From contig CATNEN010000032.1 in NCBI GenBank assembly GCA_950097015.1, forward strand, positions 682,001 through 746,000: a stretch of 64,000 bases of DNA, in the 5' to 3' direction. Made by a program: the position numbers and the translations under genes. The notes beneath the pieces are model-generated. The model worked only from the letters and a program-made list of their open reading frames with translations, did not search any database and was not told where the DNA came from. The first letter of the stretch is position 1. Every line of letters starts with the position of its first letter. The stretch comes from Macrostomum hystrix (lineage: Eukaryota; Platyhelminthes; Macrostomidae). Shown in pieces: positions 24,101 through 35,465 of the stretch.

Positions 24101-27100
24101 CAGTGACAATCCAGCGACCGTCAGGCGAGAATTTAACGCAGGTCAGGGGCTCGGTGTGACCCTTGTAGGTGTAGATGCAGCCCTTGCGCCTGATGTCCCA
24201 CAGCTAGAGAGAAAAAAGTGGAAAACTATTTTCACTATAAAAATAAGCATTTGCTAGCTAAATAACTACAAATGTGTCAGACACCCAATATAGGTAGACT
24301 TTTGCTAATGCTAATATTAAGCTTTCTAGCTTTGTGATTCAGTTTAAAATCCACAAACTTGTAGTTGCGCTAATCTCGAGCTCTTATCCGCTAATCTGCC
24401 AAACTCTAGCTCTAGACCTGCCAATCTCTAGCTCTAGACCTGCCAATCTCTAGCTCTAGACCTGCCAATCTCTAGCTCTAGACCTGCCAATCTCTAGCTC
24501 TAGACCTGCCAATCTCTAGCTCTAGACCTGCCAATCTCTAGCTCTAGACCTGCCAATCTCTAGCTCTAGACCTGCCAATCTCTAGCTCTAGACCTGCCAA
24601 TCTCTAGCTCTAGACCTGCCAATCTCTAGCTCTAGACCTGCCAATCTCTAGCTCTAGACCTGCCAATCTCTAGCTCTAGACCTGCCAATCTCTAGCTCTA
24701 GACCTGCCAATCTCTAGCTCTAGACCTGCCAATCTCTAGCTCTAGACCTGCCAATCTCTAGCTCTAGACCTGCCAATCTCTAGCTCTAGACCTGCCAATC
24801 TCTAGCTCTAGACCTGCCAATCTCTAGCTCTAGACCTGCCAATCTCTAGCTCTAGACCTGCCAATCTCTAGCTCTAGACCTGCCAATCTCTAGCTCTAGA
24901 CCTGCCAATCTCTAGCTCTAGACCTGCCAATCTCTAGCTCTAGACCTGCCAATCTCTAGCTCTAGACCTGCCAATCTCTAGCTCTAGACCTGCCAATCTC
25001 TAGCTCTAGACCTGCCAATCTCTAGCTCTAGACCTGCCAATCTCTAGCTCTAGACCTGCCAATCTCTAGCTCTAGACCTGCCAATCTCTAGCTCTAGACC
25101 TGCCAATCTCTAGCTCTAGACCTGCCAATCTCTAGCTCTAGACCTGCCAATCTCTAGCTCTAGGTCTGCCAATCTCTAGCTCTAGACCTGCCAATCTCTA
25201 GCTCTAAATCCACTAATCTCTAACTCTAAATCCACTAATCTCTAACTCTAAATCCACTAATCTCTAACTCTAAATCCACTAATCTCTAACTCTAAATCCA
25301 CTAATCTCTAACTCTAAATTAGAGATCTATAATCTCTAGCTATAGATCTGCGAATTTTCAGCTCTAGAAGCACTACTAGATTAAACCTGCTAGATTAGAC
25401 CTACTTTAGCACTGCCATCCGCGCATCCAGAGACAGCGAAGTCTCCGAAGGGATGCAGATCCAGACAGCTGACGGCAGCCTTGTGACCGGACAGAGAGCG
25501 CATCAGTTTAGCCTCATTTAAATCCCAGATTTTGATGACGCCAGACAGTGAACCGGCCGCCAGCTTGTCCTCCTTTGCATTGAATCTCAGCGACTCAACT
25601 GAAGCAGTGTGGCCAGCTAGGCTCATGATGCAGGAGGTGCGGCCGACTACCCAGAGCTTCACCATCTTGTCATCGCCACCAGTGGCCAAGATGGAGCCAG
25701 TGAGCTGGCCGAGGCTCAGGCAGGTGACAGAGCCGGGTGTGTGAGCCACGCATTCAGCTGGTGGGTTGGTTTAGGTTTGGTTGGTCTAGACAACCCGTGT
25801 CTTAACAGTGCATCAGGACAGGTAAATTTTTAACCTTAATAGTGACTTGTTCATCTGCTAAGCTGTAACTAATTATGATATAATAGCAAAATTTTGCAGC
25901 ATTAATATTAAATACTGATTCTTGGCCAGTATTAAAGAATAAATTTTCAAATTCATAGGCTTTTGTAATTACTAACACTTGGTATAGCAAAGCTAAAACA
26001 GAAGAGTTTCCTTGATACCTTGATACCTTGGCTACCTTATTTTAGTTTTCTTTATAAGATTTGATTAAAGTTTTTGAATATATGGTCACAAATAAAATAA
26101 ATCATGTTAAACTAGTTCATCATATTTTTGTCAAGACTTGATGCACAGTTCACAGTGCAGAAAAGCAGATTTGTAAAGAGGTTATATATTGTTGGATGGC
26201 ACTTTCTTAACTATGGCTCTAAAGCAGAGTGGCTGTTAACAAAAATAGGTTTAGAAAGAAAAAAGTAAAATACTTGTCACCAAACTGTGTCTCCCTGTCA
26301 CAAAAAACCTATGAATTTGAACATTTATTCTTTAATACTTGCCAAGACTGCAAAAATTATTTAAAAAGAATGCTAATAAATTTTTGCTCTTCTATCATAG
26401 TTTTTTACAACTTAGCAGATAAACAAGTCACTATTAAGGTTAAAAATTTGGCAGAGCTTATTCCCACAGTCCTGTGCCGATAATTTCAATTTTATCCACA
26501 TGGATCCGTGACAATAATTTCCTGCTTATCCTCAGGGCAGCTTGTATGAATAGGTCTACAACTAAGAAAATTGTCCAGCAAAAGCATTGGGACACTGTTT
26601 TAACTCTCAAGAATTTAACGCCTAAGTCCGAAGGACACACAATTGTAACGATTCACAGAGGAAAGCGAAGAACTAGTTAACATGCTTTTGTTGAGTTTCT
26701 GAAACCTTATTTTTGTACAGTAACAAGTCAGTAGTATCATTTGCGCTTGTGCATCATATCATATTTATACTTTTACTTTGGCGCACAGGCGCACATTTCA
26801 AGCGCCTGTGCAATACAAATGTTTTAACTGTTGTAACAGTTAAAAATGTTGTACAAATGTCAGCGCGATTCTACATGCAATTGTTAGCAACGTTACATAT
26901 TATTCGAAATTAATGATTATTCAAAATCTAATGTGTGCATTGCTCGTAATTAAAAGAGGCCCTACTACAGGTAACTGCAGGTTCTGGAAAACATGTATGA
27001 CCAGTTGTATATAGTACATGAAAATTGCTACACAGTTCCTGTAAAATACGTGCTTTAAGTTCTTAAAGTTATCAAAAAAACAAGCTGCTGTGTGGACAGG

Positions 27101-27793
27101 CAGAGAATTATCGGCACAGATCCATGTGGATAAAATTGAAATTAACGGCACGGCATATATAAAGAGTTGTAGACCAATTCATACAAGCTGCCATGTGGAT
27201 AAGCAGAAATTATCGGCACAGATCCATGTGGATAAAATTGAAAATATTGGCACGGGACCCTGGGAATAAGCACTTCCTAAAAATTTACCTGTCCTGATGC
27301 ACTGGTTAGACATTAGTTGTCTAGACCAACCAACCAACTTACAATCATATGCTTCATTATATTATGCCATAAAAATAGATATTTTGCCTAAGACCTAATT
27401 ATAAGCCACCCTTCTATTGGAATATCTGCAAAAATTGTGTAGACACACAACAGAGATGTTCTCAAATGTGTGACAAGCCCTGTAAGTTTTACCAAAGTAA
27501 AAGTAACAAAGAATTGCAAACAGAAAATAGTGAAAAATGTCAATGTGATCCTCAATGCACAACAAGTACAACAGGCTTGTTGAAAAATGTGATGGACAGT
27601 TGTCTTTAAGAAAGCAATATATTCCAATAATATAGCATAAATGCAACTAAATTAAATGCAACTTCTAGTACTTGTAGCTCAAAATAATTTTTAATATATA
27701 CAATTAGGCATAGACATACATTTAAAATAAGCAAAGAATTATTATGTGTCATAAATACTTACTAAGCTTCCAACATTTTTTTGCTTCAGTCAT
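21129..27793 (-). CDS. KATNB1: Katanin p80 WD40-containing subunit B1
   Basis: Regulatory subunit of the microtubule-severing AAA ATPase katanin; it targets the p60 catalytic subunit to centrosomes and spindle poles. Seven exons: 27793-27763, 25757-25405, 24203-24078, 24006-23646, 23055-22573, 22475-22252 and 21701-21129. All phases agree and all introns are GT-AG; 716 aa (human 655). Exon 1 gives [10 protein letters not shown], matching the family WKL start. Exons 2-4 encode the WD40 propeller ([62 protein letters not shown]). The linker includes [10 protein letters not shown] and the short VSDFLP motif (human ASDFLP), and is enriched in Gln, Ala and Pro. The last exon is the con80 domain that binds p60 ([45 protein letters not shown]). 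Introns hold a foldback element and two satellites. Confidence 0.96.
23130..23475. repeat. 21-bp minisatellite in KATNB1 intron 4
   Basis: About 16 imperfect tandem copies of a 21-bp unit. The left half is mostly aacagcaaacctgataaact c-type; the right half is mostly tacagctaaacccataaact c-type. The two halves look like successive homogenised sub-arrays. Confidence 0.85.
24400..25330. repeat. 22-bp satellite in KATNB1 intron 2
   Basis: Roughly 36 almost perfect copies of a 22-bp unit (tctctagctctagacctgcc plus aa) up to about 25200. A sub-array of five or six copies of a diverged 22-bp unit (tctctaactctaaatccact plus aa) follows. The unit contains the palindromes agct and tctaga. The array nearly fills the intron between exons 2 and 3. 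Confidence 0.96.
25777..27338. mobile_element. 1.56-kb foldback/TIR element in KATNB1 intron 1
   Basis: The left end ggttggtctagacaac and the inner motif gtgcatcaggacaggtaaat recur inverted at 27281-27336. The interior has further inverted pairs: 25832-25868 with 26406-26442, and 26460-26510 with 27209-27262. A segment beginning attatcggcacagatccatg is also repeated directly at 27107 and 27209. No transposase was recognised, so it is probably non-autonomous. The left end lies about 20 bp from the splice acceptor of exon 2. Confidence 0.75.
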
Positions 27794-28379
27794 CTTTTCA
27801 TTTAATGTGGGATACCTTCAGTTTCAAATGTTTGGCTTGGTTCAGAACGGACAAAAAATGCAAGGATAAATGACGAACGTAAACCGATTACAGTTTCGAT
27901 AAATTATATGAGATTATAGACAATAACCTTCTTATTCTCCTAAATATATAATAAATAACAGAATAAATGTATTGTTCCAGTATAGTACGATAAAAATTGC
28001 AGAGGTATATATTTTTTTCTAAGAAAATAGTTGCTACTCAAAATGACTCACAAAAACCAAACGTTATAAGAAGTTTTTATATGTAAAAACGTTGCTTGCG
28101 AAAAAGTTTAGTATAAGCAGTAATACTAATTAGTTGATAAGAAAAAAATATTCATTTAATTATGGTTTTACTAATGAAAAGGAGTCAGTGGGCAGGCTGC
28201 TTCTAATGTGCCTTCTAACACCCGTGTTGACAGAGATAGGGTCTAAGAAACGGTAATCGAACATGCGCGACGGTCTGCTAATAGGCAACTGCGACCGTCG
28301 CGCATCTTCGATGTAGCCTAAGAGTCGTCGACACGGCTGTTTCTAATGTCCTCTCGTTGTGCCTTCAAAGGTTAGCGAC
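27794..28379. other. 5' flank of KATNB1 and short hairpin region
   Basis: Sequence upstream of the KATNB1 start codon; it should include the promoter, but no clear core motif was picked out. A strong inverted repeat occurs at about 28264-28304: gcgcgacggtc, then about 18 bp, then gaccgtcgcgc. Confidence 0.45.
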
Positions 28380-28399
28380 TTCTCTTCTTCTTGCGCTTA

Positions 28400-28890
28400 G
28401 GTTACCTTAGGATTCTAAGATGCGTGTGGCTAGGAGTATGCGGCTTAACATCGGGAGCAAGCAGATGCCCCGGTAGTTGTTCAAGTTTTTACGATCTCTT
28501 GTAGAGGTTTATTGCTTCTCGCTACCTTCCAACTTCCAGGCTTTGTGGTTAAACAGGTAGCGGATGTGTTCCAGCAGTAAGATCTTAACCTCTTCTGGTG
28601 CCACCTTCAAATACCGCAGGCGGAGCTCATCTTCCCCTGGGCTTTTGTCCTTCATTCCTCGGATGGTTTTGTCTATTTCCGAGTCTGTGGGTTCGCGTGT
28701 GAGCTAGGCACGGTCAGCAACTTTACGCGTGTAGCTGCTGGCTTCGTCTCGTCTCCTGGTTTCGGGATGCTGATTACATGATTGTGGAGCGCTGCATCTC
28801 CTGTTTCCGTGCGGTCCTTTTGCACCATGAATCATTCGATTTCTCCGTGGACTTTGGCTGCAGTTCAGACTTATGCTTTTCCCCCTTTCA
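28400..28890 (-). mobile_element. LINE reverse-transcriptase fragment
   Basis: Minus-strand translation gives TDSEIDKTIRGMKDKSPGED followed by ELRLRYLK, then, after a frame break, a part with NLNNYRGICLLPMLSRILA. These match the start of a non-LTR RT domain (KAxGxDxxxxE region and the NYRGI box). No endonuclease or catalytic core follows, so this is a short relic of perhaps 400-500 bp. Confidence 0.75.
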
Positions 28891-28918
28891 CCGGGCAGTA
28901 CACGCTAATCTGCAGTAG

Positions 28919-29290
28919 TGTGGGTGTTCTACATCTGAGTGTGGGTGTTCTACATCTGAGTGTGGGTGTTCTACATCTGAGTGTGGGTGTTCTACATCTG
29001 AGTGTGGGTGTTCTACATCTGAGTGTGGGTGTTCTACATCTGAGTGTGGGTGTTCTACATCTGAGTGTGGGTGTTCTACATCTGAGTGTGGGTGTTCTAC
29101 ATCTGAGTGTGGGTGTTCTACATCTGAGTGTGGGTGTTCTACATCTGAGTGTGGGTGTTCTACATCTGAGTGTGGGTGTTCTACATCTGAGTGTGGGTGT
29201 TCTACATCTGAGTGTGGGTGTTCTACATCTGAGTGTGGGTGTTCTACATCTGAGTGTGGGTGTTCTACATCTGAGTGTTCTACATCTTTT
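28919..29290. repeat. 21-bp minisatellite array
   Basis: About 17 near-perfect copies of a 21-bp unit (tgtgggtgttctacatctga g). Because 21 is divisible by three, long open frames run through it on both strands (SVGVLHL repeats on plus, RCRTPTL repeats on minus). These are not supported as genes. Confidence 0.95.
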
Positions 29291-29724
29291 TGCCTGGAGG
29301 CTGGGCCTCCTGTCCACTGACCACCTCGTTAAAAAGCCAGTTTAAATAAGTTTAAGGCATTTTGATTTGTAACCTCGCTTTATTTCGTAATTATTTTTAC
29401 ACATTTACACTAGCCGTATGTCTTCTTCGTGACACAAACATTTTGTCACCTCGTGATTAGCGATTCTGTGATCAGAATCACCTTTGTTTTTTTCTAGTTG
29501 TTCCCTCAACCCCTCGCCTTGCAGTCTCAATCTTCGTGCCAATGCTGAACTTGTTTTCTGATGACCTTATTTAGTCACAATATAAAAATTTTGTTTCGTT
29601 CAAACGTTAATTTTCATTTTCGTACCTATTTAAACAGATCTGATCGTATATAACAGACTTTCCCTTTTCCTAGAATTCTTTGTTCCTTTCTTTTCGTATC
29701 TTCGTTTTTCTCTGCGCCACCCCC

Positions 29725-31690
29725 TTTTCGTAAACCTTTTAGATTTTTCCTTTTAAATCTATTGGCTGTTGCGTACCTAACGACCCTCAACCCAATCGCG
29801 CGTTAGTGGCTTTCGTACCCCACTGGCGCGTTGTGATTGGTTGGGTGGTCGACTGCTCTCTTAATGACCCCGCCATTTTCCCCCGCCGTTTTTTTCTACT
29901 AATTTACTTCACTCTTGCAAAAATGCAGTAAACGAAAACTTTTCGTTTCTTCTTTTTGCCAGAATTAAAATTCTGCGCACACGGCTACATTCGCGACCAC
30001 GCTATAGTTAAGTACACACTGTGAGAGATACAATTCAGACTACTGACAACAGTAGAAAAGCAAAGACTTAATGGCTGCAAAACTCTCACATAACACTAAA
30101 AAGTATCGCCATAAAAATGGCAAGGTTAAAAGAGACTTCTGTGCACACTAAGAGTGGTGGGAGAGGACGGCGTGTGGCTATGGCTGACTGACGAAGGCAA
30201 ACAAGCCAGAAACCGGTCTCGGTCTGCCAGCGCGAGGTTCGTTCCCCACTTTTAGTGTGTTACACACACCATGCAAAACGACGGCTACCTGGAGCTATGA
30301 TGAAGACGCGTCAGACGAGTCAATGAACCCGACGAATCCTCTATGTCAGAGTCCAATCCGTTTCTGACTGTGTCAACCGCCAGCACGAACCTCTTCCTAA
30401 TAGGCTGCGACTTCCTCACGGCGCACAACGTCTCAGTCTGTGACGTATCGGGACTTGGCCCAAAGTAACGAAGGCGAGGCTGTGTAGCGGTAGCACTTTT
30501 GTTTGACACGGTAGAACGATGTCGGTACAACACCGGCGATGATAGCTTCTAGTTTATTATTGATATGACTGTACTGATAGGGGTTCCGTTATCAGTCGGA
30601 CCGTAATGGCAGTATTGGGAGTGCACTAGACGGCTACGCAACAAAATGGGTAACTATAAATTTAGCAATATGACGAAGTAGCCAGGATATCAATGTATTG
30701 AGGCTGCCAGAGCTAGGCGAGAATCCAAATGGCGATGATACCGAACAATGAACCGAGGCGAGAGAAAGGGTGACGATACTACCGCGGCGATAAAGCGAAC
30801 TGTGGCGGTGGCGTGATCGAGTAGCTGCTGTACTTCTGGCTGATGAGATAACGAGACGAGAATTGGCGGAATAGAGATGGCAAAGTGACTTGCTACGACT
30901 ACAAAAACCACTAACCCCCACTAACCACTAACCACTGGCTGGGTAGCCAAACCAACCTAAACTGATAACGAGCGGGCGGGGGGCGCACAGCAGAGTCTTA
31001 ATTATCGGCACGCATAAAATATGCACAGCCCTCTCATTGGCTGGCACGGAAAAACACATTGACCTTACAGCCAGGCTCATAATTATTGATTAAATTGTAA
31101 ACACGTGTCCGGTCGCGTTACGCAATTTAAGATGAATTCGTACTCTAACGTTTACTAATAGTACCGCGTAACGAAAAGAAAAAAAGGCTTAAATTAAAAA
31201 AACGTGCTATTGTTAAAACCGCCTCGATCCCTCGGGGCCACCGACACCTGACAACGTCACACAGTCCATCTACAGGCAGGCTGCATCACCTTCAACAGTG
31301 CGGCGTCTCGATCCTGACTCGGAAGACTAAGGAGGCGGCCCAAACTGCTGGGTCGTATCAGCAGCATCCGTGGAACTGCAGCCATGAGAGCGCTGGATCG
31401 TCCCTGCCAGGCGAGCTGTGTCAGCCGAATGGACGCGATCGGGAGCGCCAGGGATCATCAGCGGTGCTAGGTCACAGTATCTGCTCGTTGGGCGTTGCGT
31501 TTCGAAACTCTCTGACAGCGGCAGGCGCCTAGCAGTTATCAAAATCGGCGAGAGGCCTGTCAGCATCCACGAGCAAGACATCCCCGGCAGCTGCTAACAC
31601 ACGATTAGGTGAGGGTCGTTAAACACGCAACAGCCAATCAGAATTAAGGGAAAATCAGGAAGGCTTTCGCAAAGGGGCCTTCCTTTTTTC
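29725..31690. mobile_element. 1.9-kb inverted-repeat element with protease-like fragment
   Basis: The left arm (about 29725-29812) contains ttggctgttgcgtacctaac gaccctca. The right arm (about 31590-31690), inverted, contains ttggctgttgcgtgtttaac gaccctca. Similarity extends for about 90 bp at perhaps 75% identity. Between the arms, plus-strand codons at about 30385-30460 read NLFLIGCDFLTAHN, resembling the LLGxDFLxxH motif of retrotransposon aspartic proteases. No integrase or RT was seen. It may be a relic LTR element with inverted LTR fragments or a foldback transposon. Confidence 0.45.
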
Positions 31691-32950
31691 ATTTTAATTC
31701 CGACTGGGTTTTAAAGCTCCGATGAAGGCACGCAAAATATTATAGCTGCACTTAACATAAGATAGTGTATGATCATTACTCAAATGTAGCTATAGCCAAT
31801 GTACATTCTCACTTATTCCACATTTCGATCACTCCAGTTTCTCATAATGACTCTGCCCTTTCTTAACTCTTCACTGACTCTCTAATAGATGGAACACATG
31901 AACTTGTGTATAGCCCACAGTCCGAAAGGTGGCCTGTTCGGCGAAAATTTGAGTCTTAAATGGCGGTTTGCACACTTGACGTACATTCAAACATAAATCA
32001 AGTTGGCGTACAAACCAGCTTCGACCTGGCATGTAGACGTAAAGCATAGCTATCCTCTTGGCGTGTGCAAGCACCAAGTCGCGAGTGAACTTACGTGACT
32101 GTTCAATGAAATGAATAAGTCTTGCTTCAAAAAATGCGCCGGCACTTAAATAAATTATGATAATTACGTAAAACAAATATATGCTATATTTTTATAAAAA
32201 AAAATAGAAAAAAATTTCATGTTACCAAAACTTTTTTCTTTTTTAAAATTAATGTTACTAAAAATGTGATTTTTGCTTTTAAATTGGCATTTTTTATTTG
32301 CTTTCTTTCGTTTTGAACACGAAGATATAGTTGAACTTTTTAGCATTGATGCATTCGCTGAGATTATTATGTTATGTTTATTTGCCGACAAGTAACTGAG
32401 TGACGAAGCAGACGAACTAAGACGACAAACTTAACTGAGCGACTTGATCCCTGAGAACGCCCCCAGAAAAGACGTGCAAAAGTGTTTAAATTATCAGCAG
32501 CTTAAATATTAGCATAACAAAGTATTAACATTAAAATACAGAAGATGGTTTGAATAATAGGCGGACATACATTATAAATTATGATTTAGTTTAACAATCG
32601 CACTGTTTTTAGGGAAAGGGAAAATTTCATTACATTGTCTATCGGCTTACACTTGAGGCTTCATAGCAGTGAACTTTTTTGGGAGTTGGCTTACAGGAGA
32701 AGTTCTTGGCGTACAATAAAAAAGGAAATTTTAGTTCGGCGTACACCATGCCATGATCCGGACTATGGTCTATTGCAAATTATCATAGACATTTGTCTTC
32801 ATTCTAATAGGCCTAGCCAGTTGTCCTCGGTGAGTCTTGAATATTTCACATCCAAACTTTTCAGTTTCTCAAATCTCTGCACTCTTATCTCTTCACTGTC
32901 TCTCTTATGTTACACAATACACAAAAACTAGCATATAGTATATTTTGTTG
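31691..32950. other. Unassigned region with one unrecognised ORF
   Basis: No known family recognised. A minus-strand frame at 31871-32176 (101 codons, containing FTRDLVLAHAKRIAMLYVY) is open but matches nothing I know. It has no clear splice signals or start context. It could be a relic exon or chance. Confidence 0.25.
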
Positions 32951-33380
32951 GATTCCATGCATTTCGGTGACAGGGCTTTTCGGTACAGTGCATTTCGGTA
33001 CCAGTCAGTGCTTTTCGGTACCGCTGAATTATAGTAGTAGTTCTAGTGGTAGTAGTAGATATTTTGGCACAGGTAAACAATCTGCTAAGCCAAAATGATA
33101 CAATAATTTCGATTGATGCAATACTAGAAAAATGGAACGGTGCAAATGATAGTAGTGTCTCTAAAAATAAGCACAATGGGAACAAATAATGGGAGCTGAT
33201 CACGGAACAAAATTAGCTATTCCGTGAACATATTAACATTCTGAAACTTGATTTTGACATAAGGGATTTTTCATGCCCAGCTACTATAAGTAGAAGTTCC
33301 GGCGAATGAAATATGATAAATCTAGAGTCCACGTGGACTGAAGCGTACACTTTAAGCCCATCCCCACCCCCAGCCCATTC

Positions 33381-33518
33381 TTTAAGGCTCATTCACACCG
33401 CCATCAAACGAGCCATCAACTCGCACGCTTGATATACAAAGGGATGAAAAACTATGTACAAATCATACGAAATTTGTTGAAAACTGCCATTTGATGGCAG
33501 CGTGAATCGGCCTTTAGT
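33381..33518. repeat. Short MITE inside the MULE 5' region
   Basis: About 138 bp bounded by inverted repeats: taaggctcattcacaccgcc on the left and, reverse-complemented on the right, taaaggccgattcacgctgc. Both are followed by catcaaa. No coding capacity. It appears to have inserted between the MULE end and its gene. Confidence 0.55.
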
Positions 33519-33700
33519 GGACATGAGCAAACATATACACAATGTATGTACTCTATGCAGCAATCATGACAATACACGCACATTGTCATGCATTTGACAG
33601 AGTATTGTACATGTAAATCTTTGCATCGAACTGTAAAACTGAATATATCGTTTTGAGTGCTGAGATGTGCATTTTATTTTAGTCGCTGTATTTTTTTGCA

Positions 33701-34965
33701 ATGGACAACTGTGTTGTCTGCCAAAAAGTAGTCCGTCATCGTCAAGAAGGATTGCAGTGCGATCATTGCGAACTATGGCAGCATCGAACATGCCAAAGTG
33801 GCGTGAGCCAAAAGCAGTACTGTCTGCTTAAACGTCGCGAAACCTTTGAGTACAGTTGCTCAGTTTGTCGCTTAAACACTCAGCAGCCAGCACTCCAGGA
33901 GCCTGTTGTCGAGCAGCCAGCACTCCAACAGCCTGTTGTCGAGCAACACATGGTACATCGATGGGACCTTTTCTGTTGTCAAGAAGCCATTCAAGCAGCT
34001 TTGGGGGATCCACGCGTTTCTGAGACCTGATGGCGAGACAGAGCAGGATGCGTCGAATGTGAAGCAGGTGCATGCCTGTTTTTAGTATTTTATTTTAATA
34101 TTCTAATCGTATCGTTACTACATGTATATTAATATACCGTACGTTTTCTGCAGGTGCCACTCGTTTTCGTTTTGATGTCCGGAAAAAAGTCGAAGGACTA
34201 CAGGGCAGTGCTGCAAGCCATTCGGAACCTATTGCCTGACACGGCGCATCCGTCCGTATTTGTCATGGACTTCGAAGCTGCTGCCTGGAAAGCAGCACGT
34301 CTCACGTTTCCTGACCTGCGAGTACATGGCTGTAGCTTTCACTGGACGCAAGCAGTCTTTCGCAAGATCCAAGCTCTTGGCTTGCAATCGGCATATTCTG
34401 AGGATGAAGCCATTCGCAAGCTCTGCCGAAAACTGATGGCATTGCACTATCTGCCCGCTTGCCACATGTCACAAATGCTTCAAGAACTGGAAGCCAGCAA
34501 TGTAAGACTATTAGTCAAAAATAATTTATGAGTTTTCAAAATAAGAAATGTATCCCCCACTTTTTCCTGCAGGTTGTGCAGACCGATTCCCGCTTGATCG
34601 CTGTCTGCGACTATATTCGCAGTACCTGGTTGTCAGCAGACAGTTTCTGGACTGCAGAAGACTTCAGCGTATTCGGCCGGGCCATTCGTTCCAACAATGA
34701 TGTCGAAGGGTACCACCGACGATTGAATGCCAAAGCTGGGCGCAGCACTCTACAGTTTTACGTTCTGCTAAAACTGCTCTCCTCTGAAGCGAGCACAATA
34801 CCAATGAATGCGCAGCTCGTCTCGAGGGGGGCCCTGCGACGCAAGAAGCGCGTTGCTTACTGCACAATGCAGGCTAACATACATAATGCCTGGGGACAGT
34901 TTTCTGAGGGCCTTCTGACTGTCAACCAGCTGCTGGCTACTTGCAGCCGCTTTGTCGGAAAATAA
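33701..34965 (+). pseudogene. MULE transposase with N-terminal PHD-type zinc finger
   Basis: The first exon starts at ATG 33701. It encodes a C4HC3 (PHD-like) finger in the first 54 residues: CVVC, CDHC, H28, C31 and a final CSVC. A Gln/Pro-rich linker with a repeated QPALQ/QPVVEQ motif follows. Exons 34154-34501 and 34573-34965 are in phase with good splice sites. They carry MULE signatures: VFVLMSGKKSKDY, FVMDFEAAAWKAA (catalytic Asp), VHGCSFHWTQA and NNDVEGYHRRLNAKAG with the likely catalytic Glu. The segment holding the first catalytic Asp is absent, and the frame breaks at the TGA at 34028-34030. The copy therefore looks internally deleted. MULEs move DNA by cut and paste. Confidence 0.82.
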
Positions 34966-35465
34966 CTGATACACGTCTGGCGGTTGCCTGGATCTTCTTT
35001 AGTTCCAGATCTTGTCTGGATGTATTTTAGCAATGACTTTTACAGGTGCATCTATCCCAATCGTTTTATCGTTTTCTCTTTAGAACTTCGTTGATATTGC
35101 TAATCAACTTGACTTTGACGCGTACAACTTTGTGCAACTTTGTGCATGGACAATTGACAATTTAAGGCATTGAGTGTCGTTACTAAACAGGAAAATCTTG
35201 TAACTGTATATGTACTGGAACGTTGCAGTACATTGTATTTCAGCAATGTCTTTTTGTCGTTCTCGTTAAAATATTAAAATATTCTCGTTAAAATATACCG
35301 TTAAAATATGTATTCACACGAATACAAACAGGGGAGCTAGTATAGTCTTTACTCTTTAATGCTTGACTATTTAAGGCACCGTTCGAAAAGCAGGTACCGA
35401 AATGCACTGTACCGAAAATTAAGTCACCGAAAAGCACTGACTGGTACCGAAATGCACCGTTTTGC

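Larger units (their letters stand above)
32955..35465 (+). mobile_element. Mutator-like (MULE) DNA transposon with complex inverted ends
   Basis: A spliced Mutator-like transposase lies between clustered inverted motifs. The left end (32957-33023) carries gtgcatttcggt and gtgcttttcggtacc motifs. The right end (35391-35462) carries the same motifs inverted (ggtaccgaaatgca, accgaaaagcac). I infer these ends are the TIRs of one element of about 2.5 kb. The exact borders and target duplication (usually 9 bp) could not be fixed. Confidence 0.7.

Noticed and set aside
28782-29345. 187-codon plus-strand and 148-codon minus-strand frames
   Set aside because: Both run through a 21-bp tandem repeat and have no motif outside it.
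30130-30260. tRNA-like or SINE-like segment (B-box-like ggttcgttccc)
   Set aside because: No cloverleaf and no convincing A box at the right distance; a single B-box-like match is weak.
31871-32176. 101-codon minus-strand frame as a gene
   Set aside because: No family recognised, no supporting neighbours or splice sites; noted only in the spacer entry.
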